From: Actinomycetota bacterium
GTDB lineage: Bacteria; Actinomycetota; Acidimicrobiia; Acidimicrobiales; VFJN01
DNA: 56,184 nucleotides
Reading direction: 5' to 3'
Assembly: GCA_009886035.1 (NCBI GenBank)
Contig: VFJN01000080.1
Coordinates: forward strand, 1 to 56,184
Shown here: piece after piece, positions 34,503-43,008 of the stretch
Numbering within the stretch: the first letter of the stretch is position 1
How the letters are laid out: the number at the start of each line of letters is the position of its first letter
Notes under the pieces: generated by a model
Database searches by the model: none
Seen by the model: only the letters and a program-made list of their open reading frames with translations
Told to the model about the DNA's origin: nothing
Position numbers and translations under genes: made by a program

Positions 34503-37500
34503 ATGACAGACCGCACACGTGCTCTCGAGGCCGCGGCGTGGGCTGCAGCGGAGGGCACCGCCACCGCAGACCAGCGGACGTTGCTCGAAGCCGACCCCGT
34601 CGCTTGGCGCTTAACCCTCGAGCGACTGATGGACGAGACCGAGGATGCTCTCGACTCCGTCAGTGGCATCGGGGGTCCTGAACGCGCCCAAGTGGTGGGC
34701 GACTTCGAGGCCGAACTCGATCGGCTGGAGGCGGCCTACGATCTGATCACCCGATCGGTCTCTACCGGGTCTGAGGTGCTCATCCCCACCGCTGACCCCA
34801 GCGGTGAAGTGCGCCTCCAGGCTTCCTGGGAGGGCGGCTCCATCATCATCTGGGCCGGTGGTCCCGATGTGGTGGCGCACCGGAACGCGGAACTGGCCGA
34901 TCGCCTCGAGGCCCTCGGCGGTCCCAAACTGGGGTGGGCTCCCCACGCCGATGTTGCGCTACCCAACGGACTGCGGGCGGCGGCGTTGTCCATTCCGGTG
35001 GAGGAAGCGCTCGGCTGGCTCGTGGTGGCGGTCGGAGGGGGCAACGCGGATGACGACGGGGTGGGCGCCAGTGTGCGGTGGCTAGGTCGGGTGGCGGTGT
35101 CGGCGGTGCGATTGGTGGCGCGGGGTGATTTGGTTCCAGGCCTGCGTACCCATCGACACCCTGATGGGAAGGCGATGGACCTCAAGGTGCGGTGGTCGCC
35201 GGCCCGGATCGAGGATGCGGAGGTGTCCCGCCTGGCGGCGGCGATGCCGGGCCCGGTGGCGGTGCTGAGCCGCAAGGAGCCACGCGTGGTCACCATCGAG
35301 GTGATCGGGGAGGTGGTGGATGCCATTGCCCGGGAGGCGGCGGAAAAGTTGGAGCGGCCGGCTACCCCGCCGGTCATTCGCAACGCCGCTGATGTGGGTG
35401 AGGCCTTTATCGCGAGGCTCGACGGTTCCCCGTTCACCGCCCCGATCCCGGCGGGGGCGGAAGTATCCAAACGCCTCGATAGTTGGGTCAGCGGGGTGGT
35501 GGGAGTGGCCAAGACCACCTTGGTGGTGCAACTCGACCCGCCCGACAAGGGCGACGCGTGGTTCCTGCAGGTGCTCGGCCGCGGGGCCGAAGGCGGGCTA
35601 CTCCCGATTGAACAGGCGCTGACCGACAGCAAGAAGACACAACACCTCGCCGATGAGATGGCGCGTCTGGAACGCCTCTACGACACCCTGCGGCGGGCCG
35701 GTGGCCTGCGGCGGGGCCAGGTGTATCTGAGCCAGGACGAGGCCTGGGAACTCATGACGACGATCGGGCCCATGCTGGGGGTGGCCGGGTTCGATGTGCG
35801 CGTTCCCGCCCTGTCCCGCCGCAAGCCGCGAGCGGGTCTGCGGCTCTTTGTGGAGCCTGCCGGCGAGCGGGTGGTGGGAGCGCATCAACTCAGTGATGTG
35901 CGCTGGTCGGCGGTGTTCGGCGATGTTGAGCTGTCGGCGGCCGACATTGCTCGATTGGCGGCGGAGGCTCGCCCGCTCGTGCAGTCGCACGGACGGTGGG
36001 TGGAACTCGACGGGGTGGATTTGAAGGAAGCCGCCGCCGCGTTGGCGGAGCGGGCTTCGTCCACACAGATGACGGGCGCGGAGATCCTCCGTCACGTCGT
36101 GGGACTGGAGGGCACGCCATTCGGCGGCGGGGTGAGCGTGGAGGGTTCCGGTTGGGTGACCGACCTGCTCGAGAAGGCTTCGGCCGCCCCCGCCGCGCCG
36201 GTGACCAAACCGGAGGGTTTCCACGGCGAACTGCGCTCCTACCAAGCGGAGGCATTGGGCTGGCTCGACTTCCTCGACGCGGTGGAACTGGGGGGATGCC
36301 TGGCGCTCGACATGGGTCTGGGCAAGACACCCACGGTGCTCGCCCACCTCCGGCGCACGATGGGCCAGGGCCCGTCGTTGGTGATCGCTCCACCGGCGGT
36401 GGTGGGCAACTGGGCCGCCGAGGCCGCCCGCTTCGTGCCCGAGTTGAAAGTGGTGGTTCATCACGGTGCCTCGCGCGCATCGGCGGAGCAATTGGCGGCT
36501 GAAGTGGCCGACGCTGATGTGGTCATCACCACCTACGGCACGGCGGTACGCGATGTAGAGGCGCTCGAACAGCGCCCGTGGGATCGGGTGGTACTTGATG
36601 AGGCCCAGGCCATCAAAAACCATACGAACGAGACGGCCCAGCAATTACGGCGTATTCCCGCCCGCACCCGCCTCGCTCTCACGGGCACGCCGATCGAAAA
36701 CGGGCTGGGCGACCTGTGGTCGATCCTCGATTTCACCAACCCGGGCCTGGTGGGGGCTCGGCCCACCTTCATTGCGCAGCTCTCGGGCGAAGGCGAGCAG
36801 GCCCTGCGGGCGCTCAACGGCATCCTCGTGTTCCGTCGGACCAAAACCGAGCCCGCCGTAGCGGCAGAGTTGCCCGATCGCATCGACGAACTCGACCATT
36901 GCACCATGACCGCCGAGCAGATCGGTTTGTACCAGGCGGTGCTCGATGGTCTGGTAACCCAGGCCGAAGGGGCTGAGCGCGAAGTGAAGCAGGGGGCGAT
37001 CTTGGCCGCCATCACGGCGCTGAAGCAGATCTGCAACCACCCGTGGAACTACCAACAAGACGACCGGCCTCTGGCGGGTCGCTCCGGGAAGCTCAACCGT
37101 CTTGAGGAAGTGGTGGAGCAGGTCTTCGAAGCCGACGAGAGAATCCTCATCTTCACCCAGTTCGCCACCTGGGGTGTGCGCCTCGCCCAGCACCTCAGCG
37201 AGGTGTCGGGGAAGGCCATTCCGTGTTATCACGGCGGTCTTGCCCGGGGAGCCCGGGACATGATGATCAAGGAGTTTCAGGATGGCGAAGGGGCGGGAGC
37301 CATTGTCCTCTCACTCAAGGCCGGCGGCACCGGCCTCAACCTCACCGCCGCCAACCATGTAGTGCTCTACGACCGCTGGTGGAACCCGGCGGTGGAGGAT
37401 CAGGCCCGGGACCGGGCGTGGCGCATCGGCCAGACGCGCACCGTCCTGTCGCATCGGCTCGTGTGCCCCGGCACCGTGGATGAACGGGTGGAGGAGGTGG

Positions 37501-37631
37501 TGGGCGGGAAGCGTCGCATCGCCGACCTGGTGCTGCCCAAGAGCAGCTCGCTCGCCGACCTCGATGCCGAACAGTTGCGCACCGCGCTGGGCTTGCGGCC
37601 CGATCAATTGTTGGCGGCGGACGACCTCTGA
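34503..37631 (+). CDS. SNF2-family DEAD/DEAH-box ATP-dependent helicase/translocase
   Basis: A 1042-residue Swi2/Snf2 ATPase. The N-terminal ~550 residues contain the bacterial SNF2-associated domain (QVYLSQDEAWELMTTIGPML, LVQSHGRWVELDGVDL). The motor follows: motif I LDMGLGKTPT (Lys608), motif II DEAQ at 699-702, motif III LTGTPIENGLGDLWS, and helicase C-lobe motifs LSLKAGGTGLNLTAANHV and QARDRAWRIGQ. It probably remodels protein-DNA or RNA polymerase complexes. The stop shares a base with the next ATG, so the small basic protein is its coupled partner. Confidence 0.93.
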   Translation: MTDRTRALEAAAWAAAEGTATADQRTLLEADPVAWRLTLERLMDETEDALDSVSGIGGPERAQVVGDFEAELDRLEAAYDLITRSVSTGSEVLIPTADPSGEVRLQASWEGGSIIIWAGGPDVVAHRNAELADRLEALGGPKLGWAPHADVALPNGLRAAALSIPVEEALGWLVVAVGGGNADDDGVGASVRWLGRVAVSAVRLVARGDLVPGLRTHRHPDGKAMDLKVRWSPARIEDAEVSRLAAAMPGPVAVLSRKEPRVVTIEVIGEVVDAIAREAAEKLERPATPPVIRNAADVGEAFIARLDGSPFTAPIPAGAEVSKRLDSWVSGVVGVAKTTLVVQLDPPDKGDAWFLQVLGRGAEGGLLPIEQALTDSKKTQHLADEMARLERLYDTLRRAGGLRRGQVYLSQDEAWELMTTIGPMLGVAGFDVRVPALSRRKPRAGLRLFVEPAGERVVGAHQLSDVRWSAVFGDVELSAADIARLAAEARPLVQSHGRWVELDGVDLKEAAAALAERASSTQMTGAEILRHVVGLEGTPFGGGVSVEGSGWVTDLLEKASAAPAAPVTKPEGFHGELRSYQAEALGWLDFLDAVELGGCLALDMGLGKTPTVLAHLRRTMGQGPSLVIAPPAVVGNWAAEAARFVPELKVVVHHGASRASAEQLAAEVADADVVITTYGTAVRDVEALEQRPWDRVVLDEAQAIKNHTNETAQQLRRIPARTRLALTGTPIENGLGDLWSILDFTNPGLVGARPTFIAQLSGEGEQALRALNGILVFRRTKTEPAVAAELPDRIDELDHCTMTAEQIGLYQAVLDGLVTQAEGAEREVKQGAILAAITALKQICNHPWNYQQDDRPLAGRSGKLNRLEEVVEQVFEADERILIFTQFATWGVRLAQHLSEVSGKAIPCYHGGLARGARDMMIKEFQDGEGAGAIVLSLKAGGTGLNLTAANHVVLYDRWWNPAVEDQARDRAWRIGQTRTVLSHRLVCPGTVDERVEEVVGGKRRIADLVLPKSSSLADLDAEQLRTALGLRPDQLLAADDL

Positions 37632-37909
37632 TGGGCCAGCCGAGGAAACGCAACCCGTCGCGCAAGCGCGGTGGTCAGAAGCCCAAGCCGGTGGACCTGT
37701 GGCGGCCGGTCCCGCCGGTGCCGGAAATCGAACCCATCGTGCGCACCACGGATCCCACCGCGCTCATGCGCTCGATCGGTTCCCCGCCCCTTCGCGGCCG
37801 ATCCGACATGGCCGAGGCCCACATGTGGGCGGTAGCCGAGAAGGCATCGCGTTTGGCCGAAGCGTTGGCCGCCGCCGCCGGGTTGCTGGCGGAACCCGAC
37901 ATCGACTGA
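37631..37909 (+). CDS. Small basic protein coupled to the SNF2 helicase
   Basis: A 92-residue protein. The first 20 residues are strongly basic (GQPRKRNPSRKRGGQKPKP), suited to nucleic-acid contact. The second half is a helix rich in Ala and Glu (AHMWAVAEKASRLAEALAAA). The TGATG overlap with the SNF2 gene means coupled translation. Similar small proteins follow SNF2 genes in other actinobacteria, to my recollection; function unknown. Possibly a subunit or loading factor. Confidence 0.7.
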   Translation: MGQPRKRNPSRKRGGQKPKPVDLWRPVPPVPEIEPIVRTTDPTALMRSIGSPPLRGRSDMAEAHMWAVAEKASRLAEALAAAAGLLAEPDID

Positions 37910-38010
37910 CCCCCCTCTCCCCGGCGAGCACCCCCCGTCGGCCATTCGGTGGGCGGCCAATCAGCCGGTGGGCGCGGCGGCCGGTGGAGCTCATGCACTA
38001 AGCACTCGTC

Positions 38011-39060
38011 ATGGGATCCAGCGATGTTCTTACCCCTACCTTTCTTTCCGACGCGCTGGGAACCGCAGTGGCCTCTGTCGAGATGGAGGCGGTGGGAACC
38101 GGCCAGGTGGCCTCGAGCATTCGGGTCACCCTCACGTATGCCCCCGGGGCCAGTGGGCCGGCCACCATCGTGGCCAAGGTGCCCAGCGACGACGAGACGA
38201 GTCGGAACACGAGCCGGGCCCTGCGCAGTTACCTCATTGAGACCAGTTTCTACCGTGATCTCGCCCCCCACCTCCCGGTCCGCGCTCCGGGCTGTTTCCA
38301 TGTGTCCCACGACCCGCTCAGCGACGACTTCGTCCTGCTCCTCGAAGACCTCGCTCCGGCCGAGCAGGGTGACCAGATCGCCGGCTGCTCGCCGACGGTG
38401 GCGGCGATCGCCGTGGAACACTTGCCGAGTTTGCACGGTCCCCGCTGGGGCGATTCATCGCTGAAGGACCTGGCTTGGCTGGCCCGGTCCACCCCCGACA
38501 CCGCCGCCTTCACGTCGATGCTGGTGCTCTCGCTTCTGGATCTGTTCGAACAGCGGTACGCCGATCGGGTCGACGATGACATCCTGGCTCTGGCCCGCCG
38601 GGCCATTCCCGCCCTGGCCGAGGTGGCCTCGGCGGACCCCGCCTCCTGGACGCTGCAACACGGCGACTACCGCCTCGACAACCTGCTCTTTGCCACGCCC
38701 ACGGGGGGCCCAGCCATTGCGGTGGTGGATTGGCAGACCGTGGTGCACGGTAACGGGGTGATGGATCTCAGTTACTTCATCGGGGCCGGGCTGACCACCG
38801 AGGATCGCCGCCACCACGAGAAGGACCTCGTGCGCGTGTACCAGGCGGGCATGGCGGCCCACGGGGTGGAATTGGATTGGGACAACCTGTGGCGTGACTA
38901 CCGCCGCTTCACCATGGCGGGCTTGGCGATGGCGATCGGGGCCTCGGGTCTGGTGGGCCAGACCGACCGTGGCGACGCCATGTTCGTGGCCATGGCCCAG
39001 CGCCACGGCCGCCATGCCCTTGATCTCGAGATCGAATCGGTGCTCGCCCCACCGTCGTGA
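38011..39060 (+). CDS. EcKinase/APH-like phosphotransferase
   Basis: A 349-residue small-molecule kinase. The nucleotide region is FVLLLEDLAPAEQGDQIAG, the catalytic loop WTLQHGDYRLDNLLFA and the metal site AVVDWQTVVHGNGVMDLSYF. This is the DUF1679/ecdysteroid-kinase-like branch, which in bacteria often accompanies steroid and lipid catabolism. It is 102 bases after the small SNF2 partner and probably has its own promoter, although the box TAAGCA before the ATG lacks the final T. Convergent with the dienelactone hydrolase. Confidence 0.85.
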   Translation: MGSSDVLTPTFLSDALGTAVASVEMEAVGTGQVASSIRVTLTYAPGASGPATIVAKVPSDDETSRNTSRALRSYLIETSFYRDLAPHLPVRAPGCFHVSHDPLSDDFVLLLEDLAPAEQGDQIAGCSPTVAAIAVEHLPSLHGPRWGDSSLKDLAWLARSTPDTAAFTSMLVLSLLDLFEQRYADRVDDDILALARRAIPALAEVASADPASWTLQHGDYRLDNLLFATPTGGPAIAVVDWQTVVHGNGVMDLSYFIGAGLTTEDRRHHEKDLVRVYQAGMAAHGVELDWDNLWRDYRRFTMAGLAMAIGASGLVGQTDRGDAMFVAMAQRHGRHALDLEIESVLAPPS

Positions 39061-39075
39061 ACAGAGCGGGGAGGG

Positions 39076-39894
39076 CTAGACGAGGAGTTTGCGGCGGAAC
39101 AATTCGAGCACTTCATCGAGCGTCTGGCGGGTGCGGGTCCCGACCTCGTCGATGAGATGTTCGGTGAGCACAGAATGAGGCTTGGTGGCGGCATCCGGAT
39201 TGGCATCGGCGTCGCTCAACTCCACGGCCACGAAGGCATCGCCGAGTTGCTCGCGAAGGAAGGCAAACCGCTCGTCGGGCACAAAGCGGTCGCTGGCAAA
39301 GCGCAGGCCCAACACTTCGAGCCCGTCGTTGGCGCACCGGTGTTTCACCTGGTCGAGGTCGGCGCTGGAAATGTCGATGGTGTGCTGGCGTTTCTTGCCG
39401 ATGCTCATGGGCATCGAGGGCTGCGACAGGACCGGGACCAGCATCCGGTCGTCCACCGCCATGGCCAGAGCGAAGCCACCGGTAAAACACATGCCCACCG
39501 CCCCTACTCCAGGGCCCCCGCAGCGCTCGTGCTCGACGGCGGCTAGTGCCCGGAGCCAAGCCACTACTGGGGAGGTACGGCCCAGGGCGAACGTGGCGAA
39601 CTCGCGGCTGATGCAGGCCGGGACGATCGAGGACAGCATGTAGCGGACGGCCCCGAATGTTCCGGCCGACTCCGGGTTCGGGTCGCGCCCCGGCACGCCA
39701 AAGAGGTGCGGCATAACCGCCGTGCACCCGATGTCGGAGATCCGGCGGGCCAGGTCGGCGACCTTGGGCGAGATCCCCGGCATCTCGGAGATCACGATCA
39801 CTGCCGGGCCTGTTCCGCGGCGGAATACGGTGCGCTCCTTGCCGTCGTGACCGAAGGCCGTGCGCTCGAAGTCGTGGAGGTCGTCATCAGCCAT
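39076..39894 (-). CDS. Dienelactone hydrolase family protein
   Basis: A 272-residue alpha/beta hydrolase with a cysteine nucleophile in VGAVGMCFTGGFALAMA, as in dienelactone hydrolase. VIVISEMPGISPKVADLARR begins the fold, RFASDRFVPDERF holds the likely Asp, and KPHSVLTEHL near the C-terminus the likely His. In aromatic degradation these open a lactone ring, but many actinobacterial members act on other esters. The leaderless box TAGGTT precedes the start. Confidence 0.87.
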   Translation of the reverse strand: MADDDLHDFERTAFGHDGKERTVFRRGTGPAVIVISEMPGISPKVADLARRISDIGCTAVMPHLFGVPGRDPNPESAGTFGAVRYMLSSIVPACISREFATFALGRTSPVVAWLRALAAVEHERCGGPGVGAVGMCFTGGFALAMAVDDRMLVPVLSQPSMPMSIGKKRQHTIDISSADLDQVKHRCANDGLEVLGLRFASDRFVPDERFAFLREQLGDAFVAVELSDADANPDAATKPHSVLTEHLIDEVGTRTRQTLDEVLELFRRKLLV

Positions 39895-39901
39895 GCCGGG
39901 A

Positions 39902-39907
39902 AACCTA
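39902..39907 (-). promoter_or_regulatory. Leaderless -10 box (TAGGTT) of the dienelactone hydrolase
   Basis: TAGGTT on the minus strand, seven bases before ATG 39894, just past the stop of the upstream gene. Confidence 0.55.
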
Positions 39908-39911
39908 GTGC

Positions 39912-40595
39912 TCAGCCGACGGTGCCGGGGGAGGACTCGGGGGCGAGGCGGCGGCGGAGTTCCACATGCACCGCCGTGCCCACGAGCGCCTCGATCTCAG
40001 CGCCCAGCGAGTCGAGCACCCTGTGCTCACCCCCGTAGGCGCGCTCGCCCTCGGTGCAGCACCACGCCATGGGCTCGCCGTCTTCGCCCCAGTCGGCGCG
40101 AGTCCAACGCCGGACCGTGGCCACTTCGGTGTCGTGGGGGCCCGGTTCCCAGTCCACCTTGATCGGCAACTGCCAGCACACCGACGGTTTCCAATCGATG
40201 GGCGATTCGTCGGCGTCGATGGCGGCGAGGTGCAACGCACACCCGGCCCCCCCGGCGAAGCCAGGATGGTTGAGGAAGATGCAGGCGCCGTCTACGACGG
40301 CGGTGGCGGTGTGGCTGGCATCGGTAAAGACGCCGTCCTGGGCGGCGATGGCGTGGTGCTGAAATCGTTCCGGATCGAGGGTGGCACCGAGCGCTGAAAT
40401 CATGCGGGCTTCATCGTCGCCGTCGAGTTGGGCGCCCACCGAGCAACAGCCTTGGCCGAGGTGCTCACTCGGCTCCGCCAGGATCCCGAGGCATCCGTTT
40501 CCAAAAAGGCACGTCCAGTGGGATTCGAGGAAGTCCACGTCGAAGCGCCACGTCGTGTCGCCGTGGGTAATTTCCTCCATGGGTTGATCGGTCAC
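39912..40595 (-). CDS. Cysteine-rich conserved protein, possible metal binder
   Basis: A 227-residue protein starting at GTG 40595, which overlaps the stop of the BaiN-like gene (GTGA). It has clustered cysteines: WTCLFGNGCLGI, GQGCCSVGAQL, GAGCALHLAA, VCWQLPI and MAWCCTEGERAYGG. The spacing recalls YkgJ/DUF3109-type zinc or iron-sulfur proteins, but I cannot name the family with certainty. No signal peptide. The coupling suggests it works with the flavoprotein, perhaps as an electron-transfer partner; that is inference. Confidence 0.7.
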   Translation of the reverse strand: MTDQPMEEITHGDTTWRFDVDFLESHWTCLFGNGCLGILAEPSEHLGQGCCSVGAQLDGDDEARMISALGATLDPERFQHHAIAAQDGVFTDASHTATAVVDGACIFLNHPGFAGGAGCALHLAAIDADESPIDWKPSVCWQLPIKVDWEPGPHDTEVATVRRWTRADWGEDGEPMAWCCTEGERAYGGEHRVLDSLGAEIEALVGTAVHVELRRRLAPESSPGTVG

Positions 40596-41815
40596 CGCCG
40601 AAGGGTAGCGAGCCAGGCGAGGACACCCTCGGCGGCGGCCACGCCGGTGCTGAAAGCCCCCTGGAGGAGGTACCCGCCGGTGGGGGCCTCCCAGTCGAGC
40701 ATTTCGCCCGCCACGAAGGTGCCGGGCCGGCCTCGCAGCATGGCGGATTGGTCTACCGCCGATAGGGCTACGCCGCCGGCACTGGAGATGGCGCGGCCAA
40801 TCGGCTGGGAGGCGGTGACGCTGAAAGGGAGGGCTTGCAGGAGGGCGGCAAGGGGGCCGGGGGCGGACGGCGGGTGGTTCGCGGTGGCCTCTCGAAGGAG
40901 CCCGATGCTCACCGGGGACAGGCCGCATCGGGCGAGGGCGGTGGCCACCGAATCGGTGGGTCGGCGTCGCTCCAGGCGGGCCACCACCTCAGCCGGGGTG
41001 GCATGGGGGAACAGGTCCAGTTCGACTCGGGCCGGGGTGCCCGCATCGAGGGTGGCGCGCAGCGCCGGACACAGGGCGTAGACCGGGCTTCCCTCCAGGC
41101 CATCGGTGGTGATCATCAGATCGCCGTGGGCGGAAGTACCGCGATGGCCGACGGTGACGTCTTTCACGGGGGTACCGGCGAAGCGGTGGCTGAACACCTC
41201 GCTCCAGCCCACGATGCAGCCGCTGTTGGCCGGCCGCCAGGGGCGTACCTCGATTCCGGCGGCTCGGAGCGGGGCGGTCCATGCCCCGTCGGATCCCGTG
41301 CGCGGCCAGCTCGCCCCGCCCAGGGCGAGCACGCTGGCATCGGCGGCCACCACCAGTGGATCGCCGGTGGGATCGGTGAAGGTGAGGGCGCCCTCGGGGG
41401 TCCATCCGTTCCAGTGGTGGCGGGTGCGTAGTTCCACTCCGAGCGACGCCAGTCGGGTCAGCCAGGCCCGCAGGAGGGCAGTGGCGCGAAAGCTTTCGGG
41501 GAAAACTCGTCCGCTGCTCCCCACGAAGGTGGGTTGGCCCAGGCCATCCGCCCAGGCTCGCAGCGCGGCGGGATCGAAGGCTTCGAGGGCGGCGGTGAGG
41601 TACGCACGGGATGGGCCGTACCGATCGAGGAACGCCTCCCGACCTTCGTTATGGGTGAGATTGAGGCCGCCCCGGCCCGCCACCTGGAGTTTGCGACCCA
41701 CCGTGGGCATGTGCTCGAACAAGGTGACGGCCAGTCCGGCGGTGGCCAGTACTTCGGCGGCCATGAGCCCGGCGGGACCGCCGCCCACCACCGCAACGTG
41801 GGCTAACTCCGGCAT
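40592..41815 (-). CDS. BaiN/HI0933-family FAD/NAD(P)-dependent oxidoreductase
   Basis: A 407-residue flavoprotein. GGGPAGLMAAEVLATAGLAV binds FAD, GRKLQVAGRGGLNLTHNE is the family signature, VLALGGASWPRTGSDG lies in the middle, and QPIGRAISSAGGVALSAVD with LDWEAPTGGYLLQGAFSTG ends the FAD site. This is the YhiN/HI0933/BaiN group; BaiN acts on a bile-acid ring in gut bacteria but most members are uncharacterised. The start at 41815 matches the family length; the long upstream ORF is antisense filler. Confidence 0.9.
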   Translation of the reverse strand: MPELAHVAVVGGGPAGLMAAEVLATAGLAVTLFEHMPTVGRKLQVAGRGGLNLTHNEGREAFLDRYGPSRAYLTAALEAFDPAALRAWADGLGQPTFVGSSGRVFPESFRATALLRAWLTRLASLGVELRTRHHWNGWTPEGALTFTDPTGDPLVVAADASVLALGGASWPRTGSDGAWTAPLRAAGIEVRPWRPANSGCIVGWSEVFSHRFAGTPVKDVTVGHRGTSAHGDLMITTDGLEGSPVYALCPALRATLDAGTPARVELDLFPHATPAEVVARLERRRPTDSVATALARCGLSPVSIGLLREATANHPPSAPGPLAALLQALPFSVTASQPIGRAISSAGGVALSAVDQSAMLRGRPGTFVAGEMLDWEAPTGGYLLQGAFSTGVAAAEGVLAWLATLRR

Positions 41816-41850
41816 CAGGGAAGCACCAGATGGTCGGTTCTTCTCGGCGC

Positions 41851-42642
41851 TCAGCGGGTGGCGGTCATGAGGAGGTAGGGAGCCGGGAGCGTGCAGGAGC
41901 CGTCGTTGGCCACGTTGGTCTCCTCGATGGCCTCGAGGAGGAGGCGTTGGCCTTCTTCGGCCTTGTCGTGAGACTCCAGCGTTTCCATGAAGCTCACGAA
42001 CGGCCCCGCCGCGGTGAGGAAGGTTTCCAAGGCGGCCTGGGGGGAGGGGAACCGCCAGGCAAAGTTTCGTTGTTCGACCTTGGCGCTGAGGCCCGCGGAG
42101 CCGAGGCGGTCGATGGCCACGACGGGGTCCCCCCATTCATCCGGCGTCGGGCCAGCGGCGGGCGCGCTGAGGTGGGCCACCTTTTCCCGCCAGGTCGCCG
42201 ACCAACTGTTGGCCGCCCAGGCCGTGATCGCCACTCGGCCGCCGGGCCGACACACCCGGGCCAGCTCCCGAGTGGCGGCGATGAAGTCGGGGGCAAAGAT
42301 CAAGCCCATGACGCTGAGGACCACGTCCATGCTCTCGTCGGGAATGTCGAGGTGCTCGGCATCTCCCACCTGAAGGTCCACTCGCACGCCCTCGGCCTTG
42401 CAGTGTTCCCGGGCCCGATCGATCTGGGCGGGGGTAATGTCGATTCCGGTTACTTTGGCGCCGGCCTTGGCGGCCAGGATGGCCGCGTTGCCGGTACCCA
42501 CGGCGATGTCGAGCACCGACTCGCCCGATTGGGGATCCACCGCTTTGACAGCGATGCGGCTGATGGGGAGCAGGTGGGTTGCAATGACCGGGTAGTCGCC
42601 GACGGTCCACATGTGGATCTGGGCGGCACGTAAGTGAGCCAT
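41851..42642 (-). CDS. Class I SAM-dependent methyltransferase
   Basis: A 263-residue UbiE/Methyltransf_11-type enzyme. Motif I is VLDIAVGTGNAAILAAKAGA, the acidic loop GIDITPAQIDRA, motif II VGDAEHLDIPDESMDVVLS and the post-motif RVCRPGGRVAITAW. Start ATG 42642 has AGGGG six bases upstream; 42648 is the alternative. Substrate unknown. Thirty-five bases upstream of the BaiN-like gene, so co-transcription of methyltransferase, flavoprotein and Cys-rich protein is possible. Confidence 0.88.
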   Translation of the reverse strand: MAHLRAAQIHMWTVGDYPVIATHLLPISRIAVKAVDPQSGESVLDIAVGTGNAAILAAKAGAKVTGIDITPAQIDRAREHCKAEGVRVDLQVGDAEHLDIPDESMDVVLSVMGLIFAPDFIAATRELARVCRPGGRVAITAWAANSWSATWREKVAHLSAPAAGPTPDEWGDPVVAIDRLGSAGLSAKVEQRNFAWRFPSPQAALETFLTAAGPFVSFMETLESHDKAEEGQRLLLEAIEETNVANDGSCTLPAPYLLMTATR

Positions 42643-42713
42643 GTTCATCCCCTGAGTCTGGTCTAGAGGATCCTGGCTGGCGAAGTGAGCCGGGCCAGGG
42701 GCCGTTGGGCTCT

Positions 42714-42998
42714 CTACCGCCGCCAGCCGCCGCGGAGCCACCCGATTAGTTCGGCATCGCTCGTGTGAGCGGCGAGATCGGCTTGTTGGTCGGCGTAATG
42801 GAAGAGGCGGGCCAGGGGAAGCGGAAGATCGGGGGTGCGGAACAGGAGAAGGGCGCACTGCATCTGCATCCAGGTGGTGCCGCACTTCGGTTGCGTACTG
42901 ATCACGATGTCGTCGTCTCGAAACGCAAAACCGTTCCAGCGGTCGCTATTCCATACGAGGTTGCGATAGCGGATGCGGGGCGCTTCCTCGATGGTCAC
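42714..42998 (-). pseudogene. Truncated sulfotransferase (N-terminal third only)
   Basis: A 94-residue frame carrying the start of a cytosolic-type sulfotransferase: FRDDDIVISTQPKCGTTWMQ is the PAPS 5'-phosphosulfate loop (usual form PKSGTTW), followed by the family's QCALLLFRTPDLPLPLA. It stops after GWLRGGWRR; intact enzymes run to about 280-300 residues and no continuation is visible in other frames before the methyltransferase. Ser to Cys in the PSB loop also suggests decay. A pseudogene remnant is likeliest. Confidence 0.75.
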
Positions 42999-43008
42999 GG
43001 GGCCATGA

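Noticed and set aside
34503-39060. SNF2 helicase as a DISARM or other phage-defence component
   Set aside because: No DNA methylase, phospholipase D or DUF1998 gene nearby; the N-terminal SNF2-associated domain is the general bacterial type.
41851-42885. Longer methyltransferase ORF
   Set aside because: The first ~80 residues are Arg/Pro/Ser-rich antisense filler over the sulfotransferase remnant; AGGGG before 42642 gives the family-length protein.
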